A stretch of 42,552 nt of DNA from Achromobacter sp. UMC46 (lineage in GTDB: Bacteria; Pseudomonadota; Gammaproteobacteria; Burkholderiales; Burkholderiaceae_B), in contig NZ_LZZS01000025.1 in the NCBI RefSeq assembly GCF_014170335.1, forward strand, positions 1 through 42,552, written 5' to 3'. Numbering within the stretch: the first letter of the stretch is position 1; the number at the start of each line of letters is the position of its first letter. The position numbers and the translations under genes are program-made. The notes beneath the pieces were generated by a model, which searched no databases, was not told the origin of the DNA, and saw only the letters and a list, made by a program, of their open reading frames with translations. Positions 1 through 8,086 of the stretch are shown here, in pieces.

Positions 1-21
1 GCACCCTCCCCCTTTCCAGCC

Positions 22-1827
22 ATGAATCCCCCTGACTCGCCGCCCGAGAACCGCGGCGGTTTTTCCACCCTGCGCACCCTTTTCCCCTATCTCTGGCCCC
101 CGGGCAGGACGGGGCTGAAGGTGCGCGTCGTCGCCGCGCTGCTCTGTCTGTTCGCCGCCAAGGCGGCGACCGTCTATGTGCCGCTGATCTACAAGCACGC
201 CATCGACGAACTGGGCAAGGGCGCCCCCGGCGCCGTGACGGTACCGCTGGGGCTGATCCTGGCCTACGGCACCGCGCGCGTGCTCTCGCTGCTGTTCTCG
301 GAACTGCGCGACGCCATCTTCGCCCGGGTCGGCCAGCACGCCATCCGCGCGGTCGGCCTGCGGATCTTCCGGCACCTGCATGCCCTGGCGCTGCGATTCC
401 ATCTGTCGCGCCAGACGGGCGGGCTGACCCGCGCCATCGAACGCGGCACCAAGGGCATCCAGACGCTGCTGTCGTTCCTGCTGTTCAACATCCTGCCGAC
501 GTTCTTTGAAATCGGCCTGGTCTGCATCGTGCTCTGGAAGATGTTCGACGTCTGGCTGGCGCTGGCCACCGGCGCGACCGTGATCCTGTACATGGCCTAT
601 ACGCTTGCCGTCACCGAGTGGCGCGCCAAGTTCCGGCGGCAGATGAACGAGACCGACTCCGAGGCCAACACCAAGGCCATCGAAAGCCTGCTGAACTACG
701 AGACCGTCAAATACTTCGGCAACGAAGAGCACGAAGCGCGCCGCTACGACGCGTCGTTGACCCGCTATGAGCGCGCCGCCGTGCGCAGCCAGGTCAGCCT
801 GTCGATCCTGAACGTAGGCCAGGCCGCGATCATTTCCGTCGGCCTGACGCTGGTCATGTGGATGGCCGCCACCGGCATCGCCGAAGGCCGCTACACGCTG
901 GGCGACTTCGTCCTGGTCAACACCTACCTGCTGCAGCTGTACCAGCCGCTGAGCTTCTTCGGCTTCATCTACCGCGAGATCAAGCAGGCCATCATCGACA
1001 TGGAACGCATGTTCGAACTGCTGGGCCAGGACCGCGAAGTGGCCGACCGCCCGGACGCCCAGCCGCTGCAGATCGCGGGCGGCCAGGTCGAATTCCGCGA
1101 CGTGCATTTCGGCTACGACGCGCGCCGCCCCATTCTGAAGGGCGTCAGCTTCACCATCCCGGCCGGCAAGACGGTCGCGGTGGTGGGCACGTCCGGGGCC
1201 GGCAAATCCACGATCGCCCGCCTGCTGTTCCGCTTCTACGACGCCGACAGCGGCGCCATCGTCGTCGACGGCCAGGATGTGCGCGACGTCACCCAGGCCA
1301 GCCTGCGGGCGGCGATCGGCGTGGTGCCGCAAGACACCGTGCTGTTCAACGACACCATCCACTACAACATCGGCTACGGCCGGCCCGGCGCCACCGACGC
1401 CGAAATCGAAGCTGCCGCCCGGCTGGCGCACATCCACAACCTGATCATGACGATGCCCGACGGCTACCAGACCATGGTGGGCGAGCGCGGCCTGAAGCTG
1501 TCCGGCGGCGAGAAGCAGCGCGTGGCGATTGCGCGGACGATCTTGAAAAACCCGGCCATTTTCCTGTTCGACGAAGCCACCAGCGCGCTGGACACCCACA
1601 CCGAACGCGAAATCCAGGCGAACCTGCGTGAAGTCAGCCAGGGCCGCAGCACGCTGATCATCGCCCACCGGCTGTCCACGGTCGCGGACGCGGACGAAAT
1701 CATCGTGCTGTCCGAGGGCCGCGTCATCGAACGCGGCCGCCACCCGCAGCTATTGGCCCAGGGCGGCGTCTACGCCGGCATGTGGGCCCGCCAGCAGGAC
1801 GGCGCCGTCGCCGTCCCCGCCGATTGA
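22..1827 (+). CDS. Atm1/HMT1-like ABC exporter, fused permease and ATPase
   Basis: This is a 601-residue half-transporter with an N-terminal six-helix membrane domain (about residues 35-330) and a C-terminal ATPase. The ATPase shows Walker A GTSGAGKST at 389-397, the LSGGE signature near 493, Walker B FLFDEATSALD near 514, and the H-loop His549. The membrane-domain stretch LLNYETVKYFGNEEHE is characteristic of the ABCB7/Atm1/HMT1 branch. Family members export glutathione-linked or sulfur-containing compounds for Fe-S assembly or metal detoxification. The substrate here is inferred, not shown. The length is normal for a homodimeric half-transporter. The gene precedes a Rieske protein by 51 nt on the same strand, so the two may be co-transcribed. 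Confidence 0.93.
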   Translation: MNPPDSPPENRGGFSTLRTLFPYLWPPGRTGLKVRVVAALLCLFAAKAATVYVPLIYKHAIDELGKGAPGAVTVPLGLILAYGTARVLSLLFSELRDAIFARVGQHAIRAVGLRIFRHLHALALRFHLSRQTGGLTRAIERGTKGIQTLLSFLLFNILPTFFEIGLVCIVLWKMFDVWLALATGATVILYMAYTLAVTEWRAKFRRQMNETDSEANTKAIESLLNYETVKYFGNEEHEARRYDASLTRYERAAVRSQVSLSILNVGQAAIISVGLTLVMWMAATGIAEGRYTLGDFVLVNTYLLQLYQPLSFFGFIYREIKQAIIDMERMFELLGQDREVADRPDAQPLQIAGGQVEFRDVHFGYDARRPILKGVSFTIPAGKTVAVVGTSGAGKSTIARLLFRFYDADSGAIVVDGQDVRDVTQASLRAAIGVVPQDTVLFNDTIHYNIGYGRPGATDAEIEAAARLAHIHNLIMTMPDGYQTMVGERGLKLSGGEKQRVAIARTILKNPAIFLFDEATSALDTHTEREIQANLREVSQGRSTLIIAHRLSTVADADEIIVLSEGRVIERGRHPQLLAQGGVYAGMWARQQDGAVAVPAD

Positions 1828-1878
1828 CAAGCCCGCCGCCCTGTCCGAAGATCGCACCCTTTTCCCAAAAGGCCCACC

Positions 1879-2265
1879 ATGCAGGATGTTTCCGCCGCCC
1901 CCGAAGTCCGAGTCTGTGCCGCCGCCGAGCTCGTCAACGGCGGCCTGGGCGTGAAAGTGCCGGTGACCGACAACTCGGGGCGGACGACGGCATTCTTCGT
2001 GCGCTATCAGGACCGCGTCCACGGCTACCTGAATCGCTGCGCCCACGTCGGCGTCGAACTCGACTGGGAAGGCAGCTTCTTCACCCGGGCCGGCGACCTG
2101 ATCATGTGCGCGCGCCATGGCGCGACGTACGAACCCGACACGGGCCTGTGCGTAGGCGGACCGTGCAAGAACGGCCGCCTGACCGTGCTTGCCGTCGATG
2201 AACGCAACGGCGACGTGTTCTGGCAGCCCAGCGGCAAGATCCGCCCCCTGGACGAGCCGGCCTGA
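1879..2265 (+). CDS. Rieske [2Fe-2S] domain protein
   Basis: This 128-residue soluble protein is built almost entirely of one Rieske domain. The cluster ligands are visible as C54-x-H56 (NRCAHVG) and C77-x-x-H80 (CARHG). This is the pattern of nitrite-reductase small-subunit and ferredoxin-type Rieske proteins, not of membrane-anchored bc1 subunits. No signal peptide or membrane segment is present. It probably acts as a cytoplasmic electron carrier, but no oxygenase partner is encoded nearby. It lies directly downstream of the ABC exporter on the same strand. Cluster binding is well supported; its partner is unknown. Confidence 0.88.
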   Translation: MQDVSAAPEVRVCAAAELVNGGLGVKVPVTDNSGRTTAFFVRYQDRVHGYLNRCAHVGVELDWEGSFFTRAGDLIMCARHGATYEPDTGLCVGGPCKNGRLTVLAVDERNGDVFWQPSGKIRPLDEPA

Positions 2266-2280
2266 CGGCGCGGCTCATCC

Positions 2281-3264
2281 CTAGGCGCCGGCCACCGCCA
2301 CCCGGGCCGGCTCGCCGCGTTCCGCATAGCGGCGCGCCAGGACGGCGCAAACCATCAGCTGCATCTGGTGGAAGATCATCAGCGGCAGCACCACCACCCC
2401 CATCTGCGCCGTGCCGAACAGCACGGCCGCCAGCGGGATGCCCGAGGCCAGCGACTTCTTCGATCCGCAAAAGACCAGCGTGATCTCGTTTTCCTTGGCC
2501 AGGCCCAGCTTGCGGCTGCCCCACGTCGTGATCAACAGCACCGCCCCCAGCAACAGCGCATTCACCAGCACCATCGTGGCCAGGTCGATCGCGGGAAACG
2601 CGTGCCAGATGCCCTGCGCCACGGCTTCGCTGAACGCCGTGTAGACAGCCAGCAGGATCGAGCTGCGGTCAACCTTGGACAAGGCGCGGTTGTTGCGCTG
2701 GGCCCACGCGCCGATCCACGGCCGCAGCAGGCTGCCCACCGCGAACGGCAGCAGCAGCTGCAGCAGGATGCGGCCGGCATCGGCCAGCCCGTGCCCGCCG
2801 CCCTGGCGATGCAGCAGCACGGCCACCAGCAACGGCGTCAGCACGGTACCCAGCAGATTCGATGCCGTCGCCGCGCAAATGGCGCCGGGCACGTTGCCGC
2901 GCGCCATGGACGTGAACGCGATGGACGACTGCACGGTGGAAGACAGGGTGCAGACGAACAGCACGCCCAACCACAACGACGGCGTCAGCAGGCCGGGGAA
3001 CAGCGCCCGCAGCCCCAGGCCCAGCGCCGGAAACAGGATGAAGGTGCAGGCCAGGATCATCGCGTGCAGGCGCACATCCTTCACGCCCGCCACGATGGCG
3101 TCGGTGGACAGGCGCGCGCCGTGCAGGAAGAACAGCAGCGAAATGGCCACGTTGCTGGCCACCATCATGAACGACGCGCCCTTGCCCACTGCAGGGAAGA
3201 AGCTGGCGAAGACCACGGTGGCGATCAGGGTGAGCGTGAAGGAGTCAGGCAGGAAGCGGCGCAT
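2281..3264 (-). CDS. Bile acid:sodium symporter (BASS) family transporter
   Basis: A 327-residue, very hydrophobic protein with about nine to ten membrane segments. It contains family-like stretches such as SLLFFLHGARLS near the N terminus and FCGSKKSLASGIPLA near the C terminus, as in YfeH/SLC10A7-like BASS proteins. These carry organic anions or similar solutes across the inner membrane; the substrate is unknown. The start at MRRFLPDSF is preferred because the 22 residues of open frame upstream look non-coding and overlap a probable operator. It is divergently transcribed from a LysR-type gene, which probably regulates it. Confidence 0.88.
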   Translation of the reverse strand: MRRFLPDSFTLTLIATVVFASFFPAVGKGASFMMVASNVAISLLFFLHGARLSTDAIVAGVKDVRLHAMILACTFILFPALGLGLRALFPGLLTPSLWLGVLFVCTLSSTVQSSIAFTSMARGNVPGAICAATASNLLGTVLTPLLVAVLLHRQGGGHGLADAGRILLQLLLPFAVGSLLRPWIGAWAQRNNRALSKVDRSSILLAVYTAFSEAVAQGIWHAFPAIDLATMVLVNALLLGAVLLITTWGSRKLGLAKENEITLVFCGSKKSLASGIPLAAVLFGTAQMGVVVLPLMIFHQMQLMVCAVLARRYAERGEPARVAVAGA

Positions 3265-3274
3265 GGCGAAAAGG

Positions 3275-3296
3275 TTTTCCGGGTAGTTGCGGAAAA
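3275..3296. promoter_or_regulatory. Inverted-repeat operator candidate between BASS and LysR genes
   Basis: A perfect TTTTCC-N10-GGAAAA inverted repeat lies 11 bp upstream of the BASS start. A further half-site-like CGGAAAATCCC lies near 3351-3360, close to the LysR start. Dyads in LysR-divergon gaps commonly bind the regulator. The link to this LysR protein is inferred. Confidence 0.45.
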
Positions 3297-3379
3297 CTAT
3301 AGGCGCCCCTCTTGCCATCGTGAAGCCCACTGATTACTTTAACTGTTATCGGAAAATCCCATGACAAACTTTCGCCGCC

Positions 3380-4222
3380 ATGCTTAATCCCCTGTGGCTC
3401 AAGACCTTTGCCGCCGCCGCCGCCGCGCCCAGTTTCACCGAAGCCGCGCGCCGCCTGGGCCTGACCCAGCCCACCGTCAGCGAACACGTCCGGCAGCTGG
3501 AGCAGGCCGTCAACCGCCGCCTGTTCCTGCGCGACACGCATTCGCTCGCGTTGACCAGCGACGGCCGCAGCCTGCTGGTGCACGCGGAAATCATCCTGGA
3601 CGCCCATGAACGGGCCGAACGGCTGTTCGATGCGCCCCGCCTGCGCGGCCGCGTCCGCCTGGGAACGTCTGACGATCTGGCAATGGGGCCGCTGCCCGAC
3701 GTGCTGGCCGCCTTCCGCCTGGCCCATCCCGAAGTGGAACTGGACCTGACCATCGGCGTCACCAGCGAGCTCTACAAGCTGCTGGACGACAACGGGCTGG
3801 ATGTGATGATCGGCAAGCGCCGCCGCGGCGACCGCCGGGGCCAGACCCTGCACAAGGAGGCCCTGCTGTGGCGGGCCAAGGAAGGCTTGCGCATCGCCGC
3901 CGATGAACCGCTGCCGCTGATCCTGCTGCGCGAACCCAGCGTGACGCGCACGCTGACGCTGGATGCACTGGCGCGTGCCGGCCGCAGCTGGCAGATCGTC
4001 TGCACCAGCACCAGCTACGCCGGCTGTCAGGCCGCCGCCCGCGCCGGCCTGGGCATCACGGTGCAGCCTTCCCATCTGTCCACGGCTGGCTTGGCGGCGC
4101 CCGCCGCGGCCGCCCACTTGCCGGCCTTGCCGCAAGTGGAATTCATCGTCATCGCTGCCCCCGCCCCCAACAAGCCGACGCGCGCGCTGGCCGAGATCCT
4201 GATGCGCAGCACGTTAACGTGA
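3380..4222 (+). CDS. LysR-family transcriptional regulator
   Basis: A 280-residue protein with an N-terminal winged helix-turn-helix (ARRLGLTQPTVSEHVRQLE, about residues 22-40) and a C-terminal substrate-binding-like effector domain. It is divergent from the BASS transporter with 115 bp between the starts, the classic arrangement for a LysR regulator controlling its neighbour. The effector is unknown. The start is the ATG just before LNPLWLKTF, where the DNA-binding domain normally begins. No strong ribosome site precedes it. Confidence 0.92.
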   Translation: MLNPLWLKTFAAAAAAPSFTEAARRLGLTQPTVSEHVRQLEQAVNRRLFLRDTHSLALTSDGRSLLVHAEIILDAHERAERLFDAPRLRGRVRLGTSDDLAMGPLPDVLAAFRLAHPEVELDLTIGVTSELYKLLDDNGLDVMIGKRRRGDRRGQTLHKEALLWRAKEGLRIAADEPLPLILLREPSVTRTLTLDALARAGRSWQIVCTSTSYAGCQAAARAGLGITVQPSHLSTAGLAAPAAAAHLPALPQVEFIVIAAPAPNKPTRALAEILMRSTLT

Positions 4223-4228
4223 TGCGCG

Positions 4229-4558
4229 CTACTCCGGCAGGTGGTCCGGCACGCCGTCCTCGTCCACGCTTTTCACGCGGTCCAACGCGTTGCGCGCCGC
4301 CGACATGGCTTCGATCGCGCTGCGGAAACGCCGGCTGACGAAGATCTCGAAGGGCTGGCCTTCGGGCTTGTCCGCGTCCGTGTCTGTATCCAAATCGGCG
4401 GGCGGCGTCCCGGCGGCGTTCGCGTCCGTACCCGCCTCCGCGGGCTTGGCCTTGGGCGCAAGGCGCCTTGTCTCCAGGAACGCGCGCGCGGGCGTGCGGC
4501 CCTCGGGTTGCGTCGCGTACGCCACCACCGAAAATCCGTTGATCGTCTTCTCTAGCAT
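4229..4558 (-). CDS. Hypothetical protein with acidic linker
   Basis: A 109-residue protein not recognised as any family. It begins MLEKTINGFSVVAYATQPEG and has a GGGAAC ribosome site just upstream. The middle (about residues 35-66) is low-complexity, rich in Ala, Pro, Asp and Thr, with a DTDTDAD run. The C-terminal third (FEIFVSRRFRSAIEAMSAA) looks folded and helical. No signal peptide or membrane segment is visible. It is convergent with the LysR gene, whose stop lies 6 bp away. Third-position GC matches neighbours, supporting a real gene. Confidence 0.6.
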   Translation of the reverse strand: MLEKTINGFSVVAYATQPEGRTPARAFLETRRLAPKAKPAEAGTDANAAGTPPADLDTDTDADKPEGQPFEIFVSRRFRSAIEAMSAARNALDRVKSVDEDGVPDHLPE

Positions 4559-4727
4559 TACGGTTCCCTATCGCCGCAGCCAAAGGCGGCGCAGCTCGTT
4601 GTTAGCGACAACGGCCGGCGATAAGAAAACTTAAGAACCCGATGGAAATCCGGAATTGATCTGCATCAACCCCGGCCTCGTACCCGTGTATACGCCCGCG
4701 ATTACACCCGCAATCACACACGCGACT

Positions 4728-5606
4728 CTATTTTGTCGACGTGACGGCGTTCATGCGCACGCGCACATAATCCGCCACCTGTTCCAGCACTTGCGAAAGA
4801 TGGCCGCGCAGCAGTTCAAAGCCCGCGTTGCGCTCGCGCGTGGCCTCGTCCATGTACAACGGGCGCCGGATCTCCACTTGCAGGCTGTGCCGGTTCAACG
4901 CCGGCTGCCCGATCTGCGCGATCAGTTGCACGCCCTTGTAGGGATCGTTGCGCGCCACCGTGTAGCCCAGATCGCGCAGGGCCTTCTCGATCAGCGCGAT
5001 GAACTCGGGCTCGCAGGTCGTGCCGTCCCGGTCGCCCAGCACGAAGTCCGCCAGCGGATGTTCGCTCTGGCGGCCCAGGCGCTCGTAGGCGTCGTTGGGC
5101 ATCGAATGCAGGTTCAAGTGCCAGACGGCGCCAAAACGCTGCTCGACCCGGCCGATCGCCTGCGACAGGGCCGCATGGTAGGGCTCGTAATACGCCTGGA
5201 TGCGGTGCCGCACTTCGTCCAGCGTCAGCTTGCGGTCATAGATCGGCGTGGCCTTGTCCATCCGGCGCCAGATCAGGCCCTTGCCCAACCGGGTCTTCTC
5301 GCCCGGTTCCAGCGGTTCGGGCCAAGGCTCGGCCAACAGCTCCGGGTCCAGGTCCTGCAAAGTCCGGTTCGGGTCGATGTACACGCGCGGGAAGTTCGCC
5401 GCGATCAGCGTGGCGCCCAATGCGGGCGCCGCCGACCACAACGCATCCACGTGCGTGTCTTCGCCCTGGCGCAGCTGCGAACGCGTCGCGGCCGCCCCGA
5501 AGTCTTCGGGGTAGCGTTCGCCGCTATGGGGCGAATCACAGACCAGCGGCAACGCCGGCCCTTGGGGTTCATGCACGGAAACCGCGTTGAAGTCGGCGTT
5601 TCTCAT
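4728..5606 (-). CDS. N-formylglutamate amidohydrolase family protein
   Basis: This 292-residue protein belongs to the FGase (HutG-like) family. The metal and substrate motifs are visible as CDSPHSGERYP near the N terminus and HLNLHSMPNDA mid-protein. Family members hydrolyse N-formyl-L-glutamate to glutamate and formate as the last step of one histidine-degradation route. No hut genes are nearby, so the substrate may differ. The start lies 2 bp beyond the stop of the Bug receptor gene, so the two are almost certainly one operon, which suggests uptake and breakdown of a carboxylic or N-acyl substrate. Confidence 0.88.
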   Translation of the reverse strand: MRNADFNAVSVHEPQGPALPLVCDSPHSGERYPEDFGAAATRSQLRQGEDTHVDALWSAAPALGATLIAANFPRVYIDPNRTLQDLDPELLAEPWPEPLEPGEKTRLGKGLIWRRMDKATPIYDRKLTLDEVRHRIQAYYEPYHAALSQAIGRVEQRFGAVWHLNLHSMPNDAYERLGRQSEHPLADFVLGDRDGTTCEPEFIALIEKALRDLGYTVARNDPYKGVQLIAQIGQPALNRHSLQVEIRRPLYMDEATRERNAGFELLRGHLSQVLEQVADYVRVRMNAVTSTK

Positions 5607-5608
5607 CG

Positions 5609-6601
5609 TCAGTCAGCCTGGATGTTGGCGGCCTTGGCCACCTTGGCGTAGCGGGCCAGGGCCTGTTCGATCTGGACCTGGAACTCTTGCGGGGTCGTCG
5701 GCATCAGCGTACCACCCACGTCCTCGGCCTTCTTGCGGAACTCGGGGTCCTTCATCGCGGCGCGCACAGCCTGGTTCAAGCGGTCGACCACTTCGGGCGG
5801 CGTGCCTGCCGGCGCCACCAGGCCGAACCAGCCGCCCGTGCCCATGTCGGGATAGCCCAGCTCGATGTAGGTAGGCACGTCGGGCAGCAGCGGTGAACGC
5901 TCGGCCCCCAGCACAGCCAACGGACGCAGCTTGCCGCCCAGCACCTGCGGCAAGGTCGACGACAGGTTGTCGGTGATCGCATCCACCTGCCCGCCCATCA
6001 CGTCGTTCAGGGCCGGGCCCGCGCCGCGGTACGGCACGTGCAGCAGCTTGATGCCGGACAGCATCATGAAGTTCTCGATGTTCACGTGGCCCAGCGAGCC
6101 CACGCCCGGGGACGCGAAGCTGTAGCGGTCGGCCGGTGCGCCCTTTGCCAGCGCCACGAATTCGGCCATGTTCTTGGCCGGCAGGTTCGGGTTGATCGCG
6201 AAGATGCTGGGCACGGCCACCACATTGGCCACCGGCACGAAATCCTTCACCGGGTCGTAGTTCATCTTGCGGTACACGGCCGGGTTCGAGCCGTGCGTGC
6301 TCATCGTGGCCATGCCGATCGTGTAGCCGTCCGGCGTGGAACGCGCCACTTGCTCCATGCCCATCGAACCGCCGGCGCCCGCCTTATTCTCGACGACGAT
6401 GGTCTGCTTCAGGTCGCGCCCGGCGTACTCCGCCACCAGGCGGGCGACGATGTCGGTCGAACCGCCCGCGGCGAACGGCACCACCAGCTTGATGGGACGG
6501 GAAGGATAGTCGGCGGCTTGGGCAAAACCGGCGAAGGACAGGGTGGCGAACATGCCGGCAAGCGCGAAACGCGCGGACCGGCCCAACTGGCGGCGGGACA
6601 T
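5609..6601 (-). CDS. Bug-type tripartite tricarboxylate transporter receptor
   Basis: A 330-residue periplasmic solute receptor of the TctC/Bug family. It has an N-terminal signal peptide with twin Arg (MSRRQLGRSARF, hydrophobic core, cleavage expected after FAQA). This is followed by the family signature DYPSRPIKLVVPFAAGGSTD and later PYRGAGPALNDVMGGQVD. These proteins bind carboxylates and similar small molecules, and many are orphans without the membrane components, as here. The start at MSRRQ is chosen because the longer open frame upstream has no signal-peptide character. It is followed at 2 bp by the FGase-like gene and is divergent from a LysR gene. Confidence 0.93.
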   Translation of the reverse strand: MSRRQLGRSARFALAGMFATLSFAGFAQAADYPSRPIKLVVPFAAGGSTDIVARLVAEYAGRDLKQTIVVENKAGAGGSMGMEQVARSTPDGYTIGMATMSTHGSNPAVYRKMNYDPVKDFVPVANVVAVPSIFAINPNLPAKNMAEFVALAKGAPADRYSFASPGVGSLGHVNIENFMMLSGIKLLHVPYRGAGPALNDVMGGQVDAITDNLSSTLPQVLGGKLRPLAVLGAERSPLLPDVPTYIELGYPDMGTGGWFGLVAPAGTPPEVVDRLNQAVRAAMKDPEFRKKAEDVGGTLMPTTPQEFQVQIEQALARYAKVAKAANIQAD

Positions 6602-6723
6602 GGGGCGACTCCGAAAATTGAAATGTCGTTGTGGGTTTGCAGATACGGCCGCCAGTGTCCAAACTTTACGATCGCCTTTCAAACGACTATATTGCATTCC
6701 TTCATTACCAAAGATCATGCTCA

Positions 6724-7701
6724 ATGCGCCTGCACTCGCCGTCCATGTCCGAGCTGCATGCCTTCATCACGGCAGCGCGCCTTGGCAGCTTCACCCAAGC
6801 CGCACAGACGCTGTGCGTGACCCAGGGCGCCATCAGCCGCGCCATCTCCCGCCTGGAAGCGCATTTCGGCCAGCCGCTAATGCATCGGAACGCGCATGGA
6901 CTGACCTTGACCGATACTGGGCGCCGCCTATACGAAGGGGCTCAAGCGCCGCTTCACCTCATCGAGGCGCTCAGCACGGAGTTGCGCGCGGACGACCGTC
7001 GGCTGCGCCTCACGCTATCTACCGTCCCGACGCTCGCCAGCACCTGGCTGGTACCCCACTTACCCGACTTTCATCGACGTCACCCCGATATCCAGCTCAC
7101 TTTCGCCGCGTATCGCCGCCACGAGGATTTCTCGGGAGCCACGCCTGACGCCAGCATCCTGTTCGGCACGCCCGAGCAATGGCCGGGTTGCCAGGCCGAC
7201 TACCTGTTCGGCCGCGACGTAGTCGTCATCTGCGAGCCCGGACGACTCGCGGCACGGCAGGCGCAAGGACGATGGACAACCCCCCACGGCTTGCTTGAAG
7301 AACCGTTGCTGTATCACTCGAACAGCAAGGACAACTGGGCGAAATGGTTCGCCGCAGCCGGCGTGGCAACCGACGCGGTCACGCTGTTCAATGGATTCGA
7401 CCAGGTGTCCATCCTGGTCCGCGCCGTCATGGCCGACATGGGGATCGCGGTACTGCAGCGTTGCCTCGTGCAAGACGAGCTCCAGTCCGGCCGCGTGGCC
7501 GCGCCCTTCCCCGACCTGGCCATCCGGCTAAGCCGCGGCTACCACCTGTGCGCACCGGCCCAGCGCCGTGACCACTACGCGCTGGCCTGCTTTCGCCAAT
7601 GGCTGCTGCAGACCGCCCGCGCCGACCTCGCTGTGACGGCGGCCAGCTCCGCCCCTAGGGACCAAGCTGAATGGAAGCATGGTGTTTCAGACCAAGCCTG
7701 A
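6724..7701 (+). CDS. LysR-family regulator, probable controller of the Bug/FGase operon
   Basis: A 325-residue regulator with the helix-turn-helix TQAAQTLCVTQGAISRAISR and a C-terminal effector-binding domain beginning LRLTLSTVPTLASTWLVP, typical of the GcvA-like branch. The ATG at 6724 (MRLHSPSM) is used; 6745 is an alternative, and the upstream extension looks non-coding. It is divergent from the Bug receptor gene across 122 bp, which contains AT-rich sequence suitable for both promoters. Regulation of that operon is inferred from arrangement. The C-terminal 30 residues are less conserved in character. Confidence 0.9.
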   Translation: MRLHSPSMSELHAFITAARLGSFTQAAQTLCVTQGAISRAISRLEAHFGQPLMHRNAHGLTLTDTGRRLYEGAQAPLHLIEALSTELRADDRRLRLTLSTVPTLASTWLVPHLPDFHRRHPDIQLTFAAYRRHEDFSGATPDASILFGTPEQWPGCQADYLFGRDVVVICEPGRLAARQAQGRWTTPHGLLEEPLLYHSNSKDNWAKWFAAAGVATDAVTLFNGFDQVSILVRAVMADMGIAVLQRCLVQDELQSGRVAAPFPDLAIRLSRGYHLCAPAQRRDHYALACFRQWLLQTARADLAVTAASSAPRDQAEWKHGVSDQA

Positions 7702-7720
7702 AAATCATTTCAAAATAAAA

Positions 7721-7742
7721 TGGGCCTCTTTTCAGAGGCCCA
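7721..7742. terminator. Bidirectional terminator between LysR and zinc-ribbon genes
   Basis: An 8-bp perfect stem TGGGCCTC/GAGGCCCA with loop TTTTCA. It is preceded by AAAATAAAA and followed by ATTTCCTT, so it is usable in both directions. It sits between two convergent genes. Confidence 0.75.
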
Positions 7743-7768
7743 ATTTCCTTGCGGCAACGCAACGCGAC

Positions 7769-7984
7769 TCAAGGGGCCAGCTTGAAGCCCAGGTCCACGC
7801 CCCACTTATCGGTTTCACGCAACCATTTCGCCCCGCAACTCAGGCAGCGGAAATGGTCTTCACGGCTTTCCTCACGCCCTTTCTGGGTCGGATTGGTGAA
7901 ACCTTGATGTCCCAGGTGCGAATGCGGCGCAACGCCTGACAGCCCCGGGTTAATGCGTTGGCAAGCCAAGCACATAACGCTCAT
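7769..7984 (-). CDS. Small zinc-ribbon-like protein
   Basis: A 71-residue protein with two CxxC pairs: C5-x-x-C8 (MCLACQR) and another in FRCLSCGAKW. This is the expected spacing for one zinc-ribbon or a treble-clef knuckle. A GGGGAAG ribosome site lies 6 bp upstream of the ATG. The function is unknown. Zinc binding is inferred from the cysteines alone. It ends just before the shared terminator with the convergent LysR gene. Confidence 0.7.
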   Translation of the reverse strand: MSVMCLACQRINPGLSGVAPHSHLGHQGFTNPTQKGREESREDHFRCLSCGAKWLRETDKWGVDLGFKLAP

Positions 7985-8086
7985 TGATGCTTCCCCACAA
8001 ACAGTGTTAGCAAATTGTAAGGGATTTCACCAATGTTTTTCTATCAAATCATGACAGCAGAACGACAATAATTGTTAACGCCGCAA

